From NCBI RefSeq assembly GCF_026891935.1, contig NZ_JAPTGC010000002.1, positions 124,001-188,000 on the forward strand: a stretch of DNA of 64,000 nt, given 5' to 3'. The number at the start of each line of letters is the position of its first letter. Position 1 is the first letter of the stretch. This document shows positions 51,114 to 60,953 of this stretch, in pieces. A model generated the notes under the pieces. It saw only the letters and a program-made list of their open reading frames with translations. It did not search any database and was not told where the DNA came from. The stretch is from Methanocorpusculum vombati. Lineage in GTDB: Archaea; Halobacteriota; Methanomicrobia; Methanomicrobiales; Methanocorpusculaceae. A program made the translations under genes and the position numbers.

Positions 51114-52432
51114 CTCAGGAAGTCAATCTCAAACTTGGATTTCTGGACCTGACTCGATTGTGGTGCCGTATATGTTTGCTCCTGCTTACCATAAATCTGT
51201 GGGGACTGAACTCCCGTTACAATGAGCATGGTACGCATGCGGCCTTCCATCTCCGGGTCAACCTGCACTCCCCAGATGATCCGTGCTCCCGGGTCGATGC
51301 GCTGGTACACTTCCTGCACAACACCTTCGGCCTCGAACATGGTCATGTCCGGGCCGCCGATGACGTTGATGAGTGCAGCGGTTGCGCCGGTGATGTCCAC
51401 ATCAAGCAGCGGAGAGCGCAGGGCTTTCTTGATGGAGTCGGTTGCTTTGTCTTCGCTGTCGGACTCGCCCATACCGATCATGGCGATACCGCCCTGTTCC
51501 ATGACGGTGCGGACATCGGCGAAGTCGAGATTCACAAGACCGGGCAGGGTGATCAGTTCGGTGATGCCTTTTACGGCACGCATGAGGACTTCGTCGGCGA
51601 CTTTGAATGCCTGGGAGAGCGGCAGACGCGGGACGACCTCAAGAATGCGGTCGTTCGGGATGACGATGACGGTGTCTGCCACCTCACGAAGCCGTTCAAG
51701 ACCGATCTCAGCGTTTTCCATACGGGTCGCGCTCTCGCTCGTGAACGGAAGAGTGACGATTGCAATGGTCAGTGCACCGACTTCCTTGGCAATCTTTGCG
51801 ACGATTGGTGCGCTGCCGGTACCGGTTCCGCCGCCGAGACCTGCGGTGACGAAGACCATGTTTGAACCGTTGATGGACTGACGGATAACATCCTCGCTCT
51901 CAAGTGCGGCTTCCTCGCCGCGCTGCGGCATTGCACCGGCACCAAGTCCTTTTGTCGTCTGGCGTCCGATCAGAATGCGTTTTCCGACACGGCCGCGAAG
52001 CATCGAGAGGTGCTGGGCATCGGTGTTCAGTGCGTAAATCTCCGCACCCTCAACACCTTCTTCGAAGATGCGGGCAACGGTGTTGGACCCGCCGCCGCCG
52101 CAGCCGACAACGGTGATCTTCGTCTTCAGAGATTCAAGAATGTCATCAAACTCGTCGTCGTCATCGGTGTGATTTGCTGCCGGCGCCGTGTACTTGTACT
52201 GGCTGGAAAAGTCAATGTCCTGCTTGGGAGCTGCCGGTTCAATGGCTGGTCTCGGAGTCGGAACGGGTGCTGCCCGAGCCGGTTCGGGTGCGGGTTCTGC
52301 ATATACCTGTTCTCTGCGGGGAGTGAGTTCGACCTCATCCTCTGCGTCATATATTGCGGAGACTGCGCTGTTGTCGCGTGCGGTTTCTTCAAACCGCTTG
52401 CGTGATAGTGCTTCTTCTACGATTGATCTCAT
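51110..52432 (-). CDS. ftsZ: Cell division GTPase FtsZ
   Basis: A 440-residue tubulin homologue that forms the division ring. The core starts near residue 103 with [16 protein letters not shown] and holds the tubulin signature [12 protein letters not shown] at about 198-209. Before it is a 100-residue, Pro/Ala- and acid-rich extension that looks disordered and is longer than in most FtsZ. The C-terminus ends KFEIDFLR, a likely short binding tail for a SepF-type anchor. It overlaps dtdA by four bases upstream and secE downstream. Confidence 0.94.
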   Translation of the reverse strand: MRSIVEEALSRKRFEETARDNSAVSAIYDAEDEVELTPRREQVYAEPAPEPARAAPVPTPRPAIEPAAPKQDIDFSSQYKYTAPAANHTDDDDEFDDILESLKTKITVVGCGGGGSNTVARIFEEGVEGAEIYALNTDAQHLSMLRGRVGKRILIGRQTTKGLGAGAMPQRGEEAALESEDVIRQSINGSNMVFVTAGLGGGTGTGSAPIVAKIAKEVGALTIAIVTLPFTSESATRMENAEIGLERLREVADTVIVIPNDRILEVVPRLPLSQAFKVADEVLMRAVKGITELITLPGLVNLDFADVRTVMEQGGIAMIGMGESDSEDKATDSIKKALRSPLLDVDITGATAALINVIGGPDMTMFEAEGVVQEVYQRIDPGARIIWGVQVDPEMEGRMRTMLIVTGVQSPQIYGKQEQTYTAPQSSQVQKSKFEIDFLR

Positions 52433-53757
52433 GAGTAATTCTCCAATCCCGGGATATGGATGGTGGACTGAACCGTCTTTGTCACCATCTCCGGCGTGAC
52501 CGTTCTGCCGTCCGGAAGTGTTACAGATTCCCCTGCAACGAGTTTTCCAAACAGCGGACCGGAGGGGACGCCCTGCGTGCGCGCGAGCCGGGCGTCAAAC
52601 TGCCGGCGGGTTATGGTGATCTGATCACCTTCCACCGTGGTACCCTGTGTACGTGTTATTTGTTGGATTGATAAAGCTATTAAATCACCTGCTATATCAC
52701 GGCGGCGGGAGGCGGTTGTCAGCAGGATCGGGAGAACTTTCCCGCTTTTGCCGGTGAGGTGAAACACGCCGCCGATCCGATCCAGTTCCGCAAACAGGAC
52801 GTCTTCCCTGCCGCCAAATGCTTCGCCGAAAAAGTCCCCGGGAAGGATAATGGAGGCCGGTTCTCCCGCACCGATTTCTCCGTGCGGGAAGAGTTTGACG
52901 GCAGGATCGATCTCTTGCGCAAAGGAGAGGAAGTCAGTCCAGATTTTCCAGGGCATGGTTCCAATCTTGTGCAGGTCGCCTTCCGTTACTTCGGGGATGC
53001 CGAGCTCCTTCAGCAGTCCTTCGATGTGGGCGGCTTCCGGTTTCGACATCGCTTTTTTGTCGACATGTGCGGCAATCGCGCCGCTTTTTTCGATCATCTG
53101 CTGGATCATTGCGGTGTCTGTACCAGCAATGTTTCTGGTATGCATCATGTGTCCGAATGCCCCCCGGGTTTCGAGGGCAATGGCGGTCTGCCGGACGGCG
53201 TAGTGCGTTCCGCCAAATCCGATCAACGGAATGATTTCCTCTTCGGGGTCGGCCATGAGGACACTTGTTGCCGCGGCACGGACGGCGTCTCTGTTCCGCC
53301 ATTCGGTTTCGGTACTGCCCACTTCGACAAAGAAGTACGGGGCATGAATATTTGTCGGGCCGTGATGGGTGATTTCGTAGGAGACCCGAAATCCTTCCGG
53401 AACGTACTTCTGATGGTTGCGAAGAACCGCACGCATCCATGCGGGCGCAGCAAGGCCGAGTTCATGGGGGTTTCCGCCAAGGTCTGCGGTGGTGAAGTTT
53501 CCGGCAGGGTGGACGGTAAGAACGGGGACAGGGTTAACGCTTGCGTGACGGGCGAGGAAGATGACGAGGTCGGTATCCGGACTGGTGATCGCGTCGTCTG
53601 CGTTGATGATGCGGTCGTTCCATTCGCGGAAGGTTATTGTGTGTTTGGTAAGGAGCGGCCATCCTCCTTCCGGCGGGTTTTGGATGAGTTCATCCATTGC
53701 GGCACGGAGGTTTGTTCCGGCGATATCGGTAGTGGAGTGGATTATATCGATCTTCAT
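52429..53757 (-). CDS. dtdA: D-aminoacyl-tRNA deacylase (DtdA/DTD2)
   Basis: Removes D-amino acids mischarged to tRNA. The 442-residue protein shows the archaeal/plant DTD2 signatures [22 protein letters not shown] near residue 68, [26 protein letters not shown] and [17 protein letters not shown]. The C-terminal ~150 residues are an extension with a DUF-like helical content. It is the first gene of a dtdA-ftsZ-secE-spt5 chain linked by four-base overlaps. Confidence 0.92.
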   Translation of the reverse strand: MKIDIIHSTTDIAGTNLRAAMDELIQNPPEGGWPLLTKHTITFREWNDRIINADDAITSPDTDLVIFLARHASVNPVPVLTVHPAGNFTTADLGGNPHELGLAAPAWMRAVLRNHQKYVPEGFRVSYEITHHGPTNIHAPYFFVEVGSTETEWRNRDAVRAAATSVLMADPEEEIIPLIGFGGTHYAVRQTAIALETRGAFGHMMHTRNIAGTDTAMIQQMIEKSGAIAAHVDKKAMSKPEAAHIEGLLKELGIPEVTEGDLHKIGTMPWKIWTDFLSFAQEIDPAVKLFPHGEIGAGEPASIILPGDFFGEAFGGREDVLFAELDRIGGVFHLTGKSGKVLPILLTTASRRRDIAGDLIALSIQQITRTQGTTVEGDQITITRRQFDARLARTQGVPSGPLFGKLVAGESVTLPDGRTVTPEMVTKTVQSTIHIPGLENYS

Positions 53758-53867
53758 GCGGGTAGAGTTTTTGGCGTCGGGAAATGATGTGTGTTTTCTT
53801 TGGGGTATGAAGAGCGTGTGATGCCATCAGGAAGGAAGTACCCTTCTGCTTTCTTCAAAAAAGTATT

Positions 53868-54635
53868 TCAGAGATACCCGATGCCCGTGACTATACTCAC
53901 AATCCACAGTATCGCAAATATTACCGGAATATGCGCCAGGTACACCGCAAGCGTCACTTTGCCGTTGCCCATACGGGCAAAGAACTTCCCGATTTTTCCC
54001 GCATCCGGAAACCGGAAACTGCGGATGCCGTTGGGATAGAAGATATCACCGAGCGCAATACCGATCAGCAGCACACCGAACCAGGGGAACAGCGGGAAGT
54101 AGTCCTGCGTTGTGTCCAGGAAGTCCGCACCATGAATGCCCAGCGGATACAGCCATTCAGGAGCGGTGATCTCCGGAATCACGAAGATGCCAAGGAGGAC
54201 GACAATGATGCCCGGAAGTATGTTCCACTTCCCGAACCGGAGGAACGGCAGGCACAGCAGCATTGAGACGCTGAGCATATGCAGGAAACCGAACTTGACA
54301 TACACGTCATTATGCAGGAGAAGTGCCGCACCTGTATAAGTGGCAATTGTAATTCCGATTGCAACGACGAAGAGGAACAGGGCTTTTATGACGATGGAGC
54401 GGTAGTACTCTTTTGTTGTTCTTCCTTTTTTACGGGCATGCCGGAGAATCAGGGCAACACCCGCGATGAGGATAAAAGATGCCGATGCAATGTTGATCGT
54501 TCCATAGTAGCTGAGGAACTCTTCATCCTCAATGATCATGTGGAAGATCACCATGCAGGCAAGGAAGTGGTACACGATCATACCGACGAGGGCAATGCCC
54601 CGGACTGCGTCCACTTCCCAATATCTCTCGCCCAT
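53868..54635 (-). CDS. DUF1624 / heparan N-acetyltransferase-like membrane protein
   Basis: A 255-residue protein with about seven or eight hydrophobic segments. MGERYWEVDAVRGIALVGMIVYHFLACMV at the start is the DUF1624 pattern (charged RGxA-MV-H), related to membrane acyltransferases. The start at 54635 is chosen because it coincides with this motif; an upstream reading would add 55 unrelated residues. It is separate from ech by 145 bases. Substrate unknown. Confidence 0.78.
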   Translation of the reverse strand: MGERYWEVDAVRGIALVGMIVYHFLACMVIFHMIIEDEEFLSYYGTINIASASFILIAGVALILRHARKKGRTTKEYYRSIVIKALFLFVVAIGITIATYTGAALLLHNDVYVKFGFLHMLSVSMLLCLPFLRFGKWNILPGIIVVLLGIFVIPEITAPEWLYPLGIHGADFLDTTQDYFPLFPWFGVLLIGIALGDIFYPNGIRSFRFPDAGKIGKFFARMGNGKVTLAVYLAHIPVIFAILWIVSIVTGIGYL

Positions 54636-54780
54636 GGTATTCCGTCCTATTTGGTTTCGATGGATATATATTTTGATATTGGCGGAGCTCTTTGCCCACC
54701 ATGAAATACGATTCCGGGAAAAAAACAGGAGGACACGGTTAGTTATCTTAACCATACCTACCCCGCAAAAAAGAAAAAAA

Positions 54781-55161
54781 TTATTTCCCGTCTTCAGCAT
54801 CCTTCTTCGGACGCTCAGGCTTCACATACGTGATGGCAAATGTTTCTTTTCCCCGCTCGTTTGGCGTCGCAGAAGCCGAGTATTCGGTTGCAAGCGACAA
54901 CCCGCCGAACTTACACAGCTCCACGCACTGGCCGCAGATAACACACCGGAACCGGTCAATCGTCCACGTCTTCGCCGCACGATCAACAATGATCGCCTGC
55001 GACGGACAGCGCTTCATACAGATCGTACACGATGCACACTTTGACGGATCGAATACAATGTGACCGCGGGTCGCATCGTAATGCCGGGCAGGTTCTGCCG
55101 GAAACGTTGTCGTCACCGGTTTGTGAGTAACCTGTCTGAGGATAGTTTTCAGCATCTTCAT
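54781..55161 (-). CDS. echF: Ech hydrogenase ferredoxin-type subunit
   Basis: A 126-residue iron-sulfur protein with two [4Fe-4S] sites, CASCTICMKRCP and CVICGQCVELCK. It takes electrons from or gives them to soluble ferredoxin and passes them to the small subunit. It corresponds to NuoI/EchF. It is the last gene of the echABCDEF operon, six bases after echE. A T-rich tract (54771-54785 on the minus strand) likely ends the operon. Confidence 0.9.
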   Translation of the reverse strand: MKMLKTILRQVTHKPVTTTFPAEPARHYDATRGHIVFDPSKCASCTICMKRCPSQAIIVDRAAKTWTIDRFRCVICGQCVELCKFGGLSLATEYSASATPNERGKETFAITYVKPERPKKDAEDGK

Positions 55162-55167
55162 CCCAAT

Positions 55168-56250
55168 TCACCTCTCCATACAGCCGATGCACGGATCAAT
55201 TGTCAGCACAATCTGCGGTACATCCGCAAGCTCCGCGCCCGCCAGCATCGCTACCAGTGATGGAACATTTGTGAGTGTCGGTGTCCGCACGCGGAACTGT
55301 GTCAGATATTTTGTACCGTTACCGCGGAGATAGTGAATCACTTCGCCGCGGGGCTGCTCGGACCTGCTGAAGTACTCGCCGTCCGGATTACCCTTCACCG
55401 GCACGGCCACATCGCCGTCCGGCATTGCGGCAATGATTTTGTGAATGATGTCAACGGACTGGAACAGCTCCTTGCACCGTACCTCGCAGCGTGCGTATCC
55501 GTCACAGCCGTCTGCTGTTACCGGTTTGAACCCGATATCCTGATACGCCAGATACTCCGATGTCCGCACGTCCATGGGGAGCCCTGATCCGCGTGCAACC
55601 GGCCCAACCGCGCCGAGATTGTAGGCATCGTCCGGTTTCAGGATTCCTTTGCCGACCAGCCGCTTCTTCAGCGTGTAGTCGTTGAGGAAAACGTTCACCA
55701 TCTCCTGCATCTCGGATTCAATCCCCTCAAGCCGCCGGTCCATACCGGACAGGAACTCATTCGTCACATCGCGGCGGACACCGCCCACCTTGCAGACACC
55801 CTGAATTACCCGCCCGCCGGTGGTTGCCTCAAGCTCGTTTAAGATCGATTCGCGGATCTTCCATGCGTTGTAGAACAGACTCTCAAAGCCCAGCGCATCC
55901 GCAAACAGACCAAGCCAGAGCAGATGGCTGTGAATACGCGAGTACTCGCCCCACATCGTCCGGAGATAGTTGGCACGTTGTGGAATCTCAATACCCATCA
56001 GTCCTTCCACGCCCTGGCAGAATGTGGAAGAGTGCGTGAAACTGCAGATACCGCAGATGCGCTCCGCAAGGTACACAAAATCCGCATACTCGCGGCGATC
56101 CACCAGACTCTCCAGACCACGGTGCACGTAGCCGATGGACGGCACCGCCTCGACCACGTGTTCATCCTCGATCACGAGGTCCAGATGAATCGGTTCGGGC
56201 AGCACCGGATGCTGCGGGCCGAACGGCACAACCGTTCGTCTGCCGGTCAT
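55168..56250 (-). CDS. echE: Ech hydrogenase large (catalytic) subunit
   Basis: The NiFe-carrying subunit, 360 residues. Both nickel-binding motifs are intact: RICGIC at 64-69 (C66, C69) near the N-terminus and DPCIGC at 352-357 near the C-terminus. The intact motifs show it is a hydrogenase rather than a Nuo/Fpo-type subunit, which lack them. The C-terminus ends three residues after the last cysteine, as in Ech, so no maturation cleavage is needed. It overlaps echD by four bases. Confidence 0.94.
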   Translation of the reverse strand: MTGRRTVVPFGPQHPVLPEPIHLDLVIEDEHVVEAVPSIGYVHRGLESLVDRREYADFVYLAERICGICSFTHSSTFCQGVEGLMGIEIPQRANYLRTMWGEYSRIHSHLLWLGLFADALGFESLFYNAWKIRESILNELEATTGGRVIQGVCKVGGVRRDVTNEFLSGMDRRLEGIESEMQEMVNVFLNDYTLKKRLVGKGILKPDDAYNLGAVGPVARGSGLPMDVRTSEYLAYQDIGFKPVTADGCDGYARCEVRCKELFQSVDIIHKIIAAMPDGDVAVPVKGNPDGEYFSRSEQPRGEVIHYLRGNGTKYLTQFRVRTPTLTNVPSLVAMLAGAELADVPQIVLTIDPCIGCMER

Positions 56251-56633
56251 GATGCGCCCTCCTTCGGGACTTTCGTCACCGTCGGTGCGGGTGTTTCCTT
56301 CTTTTTGAACGGATAGGGCACACTCGTTCGGATGAACGTTCCACCGAAGTCGATCGTCATGCCGGTGAAGGTAAACCCGTAGAGATCATGAATCTCATTT
56401 TCGTACACAAACGCGCCGCCGTAGGACGCGCCGATGGACGGGATGACCGTTCCTTCCGGAACGGTCATCCGGTAATGCCGGAGATCATTTTCCCGGGCAA
56501 ACGAGTAGGTAAGGTCGTACTCCTCAGCCGCCGCAGTACAGGTGATCACCACAAGACGGCGCCCCTCGGCCTTCATGTCAGCCGCTATTTTTTCAATTCC
56601 TGCGGGAGATGCAGGGATAATTTCCATCGTCAT
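56247..56633 (-). CDS. echD: Ech hydrogenase subunit D (NuoC-like)
   Basis: A 128-residue soluble subunit related to the 30-kDa subunit of complex I. It has the segment PSIGASYGGAFVYENEIHDLYGFTFTG, the conserved core of this family (E.EI.DL.GI). It bridges the small and large subunits. Overlaps echC and echE by four bases each. Confidence 0.9.
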   Translation of the reverse strand: MTMEIIPASPAGIEKIAADMKAEGRRLVVITCTAAAEEYDLTYSFARENDLRHYRMTVPEGTVIPSIGASYGGAFVYENEIHDLYGFTFTGMTIDFGGTFIRTSVPYPFKKKETPAPTVTKVPKEGAS

Positions 56634-57070
56634 AGTGAACCTCCGCTGTCAAGTACAGCACGTTTTTGTTCCAGAACGCCGATCGCTTTGACCACTCCCT
56701 CAATCAGAGCCTCTGGCCGCACCGAACATCCCGGTACATACACGTCCACCGGAATGATCGTGTCAACGCCGCCGGAGACATTGTAACAGTCGCGGAACAC
56801 GCCGCCGGACGATGCACAGATGCCGACCGCAACAACGACTTTCGGTTCGGGGATCTGGTCGTAGAGGTTTTTCAAAACCTCTTTGTTCTGCTCGTTTACA
56901 CTGCCGGTCACGACAAAAATATCCGCGTGCGCCGGGTTGCCGGTATTGATAATGCCGAACCGCTCCACATCGTACAGAGGCGTCAGGGCTGCGAGAATTT
57001 CAATGTCGCATCCGTTGCAGCTGGACGCATTGTAGTGCAGAAGCCAGGGAGACTTTCCTGCCGAACTCAT
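56630..57070 (-). CDS. echC: Ech hydrogenase small subunit (NuoB-like)
   Basis: A 146-residue subunit holding the proximal [4Fe-4S] cluster. CNGCDIE at 18-24 gives the first two cysteines, VVAVGICASSGG the third and VPGCSVRPEAL the fourth. The start at 57070 is chosen because it overlaps the echB stop as ATGA, matching the other junctions of the operon. Confidence 0.92.
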   Translation of the reverse strand: MSSAGKSPWLLHYNASSCNGCDIEILAALTPLYDVERFGIINTGNPAHADIFVVTGSVNEQNKEVLKNLYDQIPEPKVVVAVGICASSGGVFRDCYNVSGGVDTIIPVDVYVPGCSVRPEALIEGVVKAIGVLEQKRAVLDSGGSL

Positions 57071-57939
57071 CCGATCACACCTCCTAAGAGACCGATCACC
57101 GCGATGTTTGCGACACCGAGGAGGATCGTTACTATCCACAGACTCTTTACCGTCATCTTCCAGGTCACCCGCGGGAACAGGTTGTCCATCAGAATTTCCA
57201 GGAAGTAACAGACGATGATTACGATGATGCCGAGAACAGGATTTCCTGCAAAGAACAGGAACATCAGGGCAAGGATCAGGATCGTCTCATACCAGTGGGC
57301 GATCTCCACCTTTGCAAGCGTTCTGCCGGATAAGGACGAGGTCACACCTTTTACCAGTTCCTGATGGGCGTGATGCGACGTCGCAATATCAAACGGGGAT
57401 TTGCGCAGTTTCAGCGTCAGGACCGCAAACAGCGCGAGGAATACGCCCGGCAGATAGACGATCGGCGGAACTGCCGATGCGAGAATGTCGGAGGCGAAGA
57501 AACTGCCTGTTATCATGAAAAATCCTGCCGCAAGGAGGATCAGAATCGGCTCTGCAACCATGACACCGATCAGTTCACGTTCCGCACCCACGGTTGAGTA
57601 CGGGGCGTTTGCCGCATACGCTGCAAGAATCAGGAACGTATGCGCAAGGGCAAGGGCAAAGACGACCAGCAGCAGATCACCGCCGGCGAACAGCAGTGCA
57701 CCGGAGAAGGCAATGAGTACCAGATAACCGGTGGTGAAGATCATCTCCACCGGGTTTGCAAATGCACGTTCTTTGTGCCAGAGTTTGCTGATGTCGTAGA
57801 ACGGCTGTAAAACCGGCGGCCCACGCCGGCTCTGCATCCGTGCGGTAAGTATGCGGTCAATTCCTGCGATCAGTCCGCCGAGAAGCGGTGCAAGAACAAG
57901 GAACAGGACTGCGCCTGCTGCAGCAAGTATCAGATTCAT
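57067..57939 (-). CDS. echB: Ech hydrogenase membrane subunit B (NuoH-like)
   Basis: A 290-residue membrane subunit with about eight helices. RILTARMQSRRGPPVLQPFYDISKLWHKE and RKSPFDIATSHHAHQELVKG are the NuoH/EchB signatures at the quinone-like cavity and the interface with the hydrophilic arm. It overlaps echA by four bases. Confidence 0.93.
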   Translation of the reverse strand: MNLILAAAGAVLFLVLAPLLGGLIAGIDRILTARMQSRRGPPVLQPFYDISKLWHKERAFANPVEMIFTTGYLVLIAFSGALLFAGGDLLLVVFALALAHTFLILAAYAANAPYSTVGAERELIGVMVAEPILILLAAGFFMITGSFFASDILASAVPPIVYLPGVFLALFAVLTLKLRKSPFDIATSHHAHQELVKGVTSSLSGRTLAKVEIAHWYETILILALMFLFFAGNPVLGIIVIIVCYFLEILMDNLFPRVTWKMTVKSLWIVTILLGVANIAVIGLLGGVIG

Positions 57940-59882
57940 ATCATCACCCCCAGAAATGCGAATGCAAACATGACGATGATGAGAAGAAGGGAAATTATCC
58001 AGGATGGTTTGAGTAAAACCTCCTCTCCGCAGTACTCTTCCATGTAGTAGTTTGCAGACTTCGCTTCTTTGTACACGCCAAGCGATCCGCGGAATCGACC
58101 ATCCTCATCAACACCGCGACCGCAGAGATACGGCGGTAGGGTTCTGCCTGCGGCAGAACCAAAGTACGCTGCAAGAACGAGGACGGCGAGAATCACGAAC
58201 ATGACGGCGATCATGAGAATATTGTCGGCGATCATTGCACCGGTCACCACAAATTCCGTATATATTCCGGCAAGATACGGCTCGATACAGTACACGATGA
58301 TTGCAGTAAAGCCGACACAGCAGAGGACGGTGAACACACCGGTTGTTGTAACTGCAATCTTTTCGGAAGTATGCAGTACGGTGTCAGGAGCCTGCGGGCG
58401 GTTCATGCGCATGAAGAGTTTTCCGAGCCACTTTGTCCAGAAGAATATGGTAAAGGCACTGCCGAACGCAAGGAGGATGACGAACGCCCAGCCGAACGGA
58501 GCGTCAAGGAAGGCAATGATTGCTGCCCATTTGGAGATGAGCATACCGAACGGCGCAAGGTACATGCCGCAGATTCCAATGACCATCATGGTTGCCAGAA
58601 GCGGGAGTCGGACAAGCAGTCCGTCCATGTCTTCAATGTCACGGCTGCCGATTCTGTGTTCAACCGCACCGACACACATGAACAGGAGTGCTTTTGCAAC
58701 GGCGTGGAAGATGATCAGAAGAATTGCCGCCATGACCGCTTCCGGGGTACCGATTCCGGCACAGGCAGTAATCAGACCGAGGTTTGCGATGGTTGAGTAG
58801 GCGAGGACTTTCTTTGCGTTGCTCTGCGAGATGGCAAGGGCAGAGGTTACAAAGAAGGTGAAAACACCAATCGCGGCAAGGGCAGTGCCGACGGCGGTAT
58901 GCGAAAAGACCGGCGCGAAGACAACCAGCAGATAGACGCCTGCTTTTACCATAGTGCTGGAGTGCAGCAGGGCGGAGACCGGGGTCGGTGCGACCATTGC
59001 ACCGGTGAGCCATGTTGAGAACGGCATCTGGGCGGCTTTGGTGAGACCGGCAACGGCGATGAGTGCTGCCGGGACGGTGAGTGCCGCCATTTCCTGGCAG
59101 CCGACAATCCCGGTGATACTGAGAAGATTGGCGCCGTCAAGCGGTTTTATCTCCAGAAGGGAGATGATCGCAAGGGTAAATGCGATACCACCGATGAGGT
59201 TCATCCACACGGCGCGGAAGGAGTTGGTAACTGCTTCAGGCGTTTTTGAGTATCCGATGAGGAGGAAGGAACAAAGTGTGGTGACTTCCCAGAAGCAGAG
59301 AATCCACATGAGACTGTCGGAGAGAACGATACCGAACATGGCGGTGAGGAAGACGAAGAGCATCGCGAAGAAGTACGGTTTACGTTCCGCAATCTCGGTA
59401 TGGTGATGATGATAGTCTTTCATGTAGCCAAGGGCATAGACGCAGATGAGGGTGCCGATAATGCCGATGATCAGTACCATAATCGCCGACAGGTTGTTGA
59501 CGACGAATGCGGTTGAGATAACGACGGATTCGGCATAAACGAATTCCAGAACAAACAGCAGGGCAAGCTGGATCAGGCCAAGGGCGAGCGGAAGAATTCT
59601 CCGGTATTTGAGGGAGAGTGCAATGATTGCCAGGGCAATCACAAGCTCTGCGAGGAAGAGACCGACGCTTATCAGTTTCGCATGTTCCAGGGCAATTAGT
59701 ATCGGGGCGGGACTCGACCATGCAAGGTATGCAAGGAAGAGAGATGCAGCGATAAGAACTGCCGAAGCAACACCTACGATACCGTTGCGGATGGCGTCCC
59801 TGTTCAGCACGGCAAGAAGTATTGCGGCGACCAGGGGAACCAGCAGCAGTATGAGGATGGCTACGAGTTCCGGCGGGTACAT
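57936..59882 (-). CDS. echA: Ech hydrogenase membrane subunit A (NuoL-like antiporter subunit)
   Basis: A 648-residue ion-pumping subunit with about 16 membrane helices. The antiporter core carries LLHSSTMVKAGVYLLVVF, SNAKKVLAYSTIANLGLITA and GLTKAAQMPFSTWL, typical of NuoL/MrpA/EchA proteins. It moves protons or sodium ions coupled to ferredoxin-dependent hydrogen turnover. It is the first gene of the operon; its promoter lies in the 211 bases before it (minus strand), with a TATA-like TTTATTA near 59933 and a palindrome at 59939-59952. Confidence 0.93.
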   Translation of the reverse strand: MYPPELVAILILLLVPLVAAILLAVLNRDAIRNGIVGVASAVLIAASLFLAYLAWSSPAPILIALEHAKLISVGLFLAELVIALAIIALSLKYRRILPLALGLIQLALLFVLEFVYAESVVISTAFVVNNLSAIMVLIIGIIGTLICVYALGYMKDYHHHHTEIAERKPYFFAMLFVFLTAMFGIVLSDSLMWILCFWEVTTLCSFLLIGYSKTPEAVTNSFRAVWMNLIGGIAFTLAIISLLEIKPLDGANLLSITGIVGCQEMAALTVPAALIAVAGLTKAAQMPFSTWLTGAMVAPTPVSALLHSSTMVKAGVYLLVVFAPVFSHTAVGTALAAIGVFTFFVTSALAISQSNAKKVLAYSTIANLGLITACAGIGTPEAVMAAILLIIFHAVAKALLFMCVGAVEHRIGSRDIEDMDGLLVRLPLLATMMVIGICGMYLAPFGMLISKWAAIIAFLDAPFGWAFVILLAFGSAFTIFFWTKWLGKLFMRMNRPQAPDTVLHTSEKIAVTTTGVFTVLCCVGFTAIIVYCIEPYLAGIYTEFVVTGAMIADNILMIAVMFVILAVLVLAAYFGSAAGRTLPPYLCGRGVDEDGRFRGSLGVYKEAKSANYYMEEYCGEEVLLKPSWIISLLLIIVMFAFAFLGVMI

Positions 59883-59938
59883 AATATCACTTGTTGAAAG
59901 TATGGGGATTGATCATTATTAATCATTCTAATAAATTC

Positions 59939-59952
59939 CCGGTCCGGACCGG
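59939..59952. promoter_or_regulatory. 14-bp palindrome between ech operon and the divergent gene
   Basis: CCGGTCCGGACCGG is a perfect palindrome, located just upstream of the ech TATA-like element and 142 bases before the divergent gene at 60094. It stands in AT-rich DNA, which makes it stand out. Confidence 0.4.
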
Positions 59953-60093
59953 AACCGAAAAGAGTGGTTTTCCTTGCTTTCGTTCGTATCTGCGGCTCAT
60001 CCGAATCATTCCGGTGCTATTCCGGAGACATGCGGGGCACGGTATCAATCTATAAGAAAGCATAAGACCTGCAACGACAAACTAAAAACAGTT

Positions 60094-60813
60094 ATGGCTG
60101 AGGATGTGGCAGGCAGTTCGATGCCTCAGGATATTCTGAATACCTTCTACTCCGGCGAAAATCCGCTGTGCGTCATGCAGAATCTTGCCGAGGAGCAAAG
60201 CCGCAGGAAAATAATCATCGTCTCGGATCAGCGGCTGATGTACTTTGAGGAGAACGCGACCGGTATGTATGATGATACGCTGTATGCGTTTGCCCGTATT
60301 GAATCGGCTGTCTTTCATGAAGGAAAGAGATCGGCGGAACTGCGGATCACCGATACGGATGGTGCGGTGCTGAAGATCGGCTGGCTTCTGAATGAGGAGG
60401 CCGAGCGGCTTCTTCTGACGTTACAGTCGGCGATGAATGATCTTGGTACAGCCCTGGTGTCACTTGACCGCAGAAAGTCGATGTTTTCCGGCGAGGAGTG
60501 GACGCTGAAAAAGCCGGTGGATTACCTGACAAAAGTCGCGAAGTCGGATGCCCCGCCGATGACGGAGAGCTATATTGCGCCGATTCTTCCCAAAGATGAG
60601 GAGAAGGAAGAAGACGGGGAGACGCCGGAGCTGTTTGAGGAAAGCTGCGAACCGGTTTCCGGACCGGTGACTCCCGCAGCGGAGGAGACGATGGATCAGG
60701 ATACCGTGAAAGAGTGTCTGAAAGCACTTCGCACGCTGTATGATAATCATGTTCTGACCGAGGAGCAGTACCGCAAACTGCGGCTGCCGCTTCTGGAGAA
60801 ACTGGATATTTAA
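60094..60813 (+). CDS. PH-like and SHOCT-like domain protein, unknown
   Basis: A 239-residue soluble protein. About residues 20-115 read as a bacterial PH-like domain (RRKIIIVSDQRLMYFEENATG, then alternating strands and a C-terminal helix). An acidic, disordered middle follows, and the last 35 residues (VKECLKALRTLYDNHVLTEEQYRKLRLPLLEKL) resemble a SHOCT motif, a short oligomerisation helix pair. The start at 60094 is chosen because a TATA-like TCTATAAGAAAG lies at 60049-60060, giving a start near 60082. Function unknown. Confidence 0.62.
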   Translation: MAEDVAGSSMPQDILNTFYSGENPLCVMQNLAEEQSRRKIIIVSDQRLMYFEENATGMYDDTLYAFARIESAVFHEGKRSAELRITDTDGAVLKIGWLLNEEAERLLLTLQSAMNDLGTALVSLDRRKSMFSGEEWTLKKPVDYLTKVAKSDAPPMTESYIAPILPKDEEKEEDGETPELFEESCEPVSGPVTPAAEETMDQDTVKECLKALRTLYDNHVLTEEQYRKLRLPLLEKLDI

Positions 60814-60953
60814 TTTCTTTTTTTGTGCCGTCCTATCCATTCAGTTCCCGGAAGCGTCCGGTGCTCTCGTGTTTCGTTTCCGTCCCAGAGACAATGCATA
60901 TGAAATGTGTCTATTCAGAAAAGCTCTTTACATCTCCTGCATAAGGAGTAATT

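Noticed and set aside
54781-59882. F420H2 dehydrogenase (Fpo) or complex I instead of Ech
   Set aside because: Only six subunits, and the large subunit keeps both nickel-binding CxxC motifs, which Fpo/Nuo lack.
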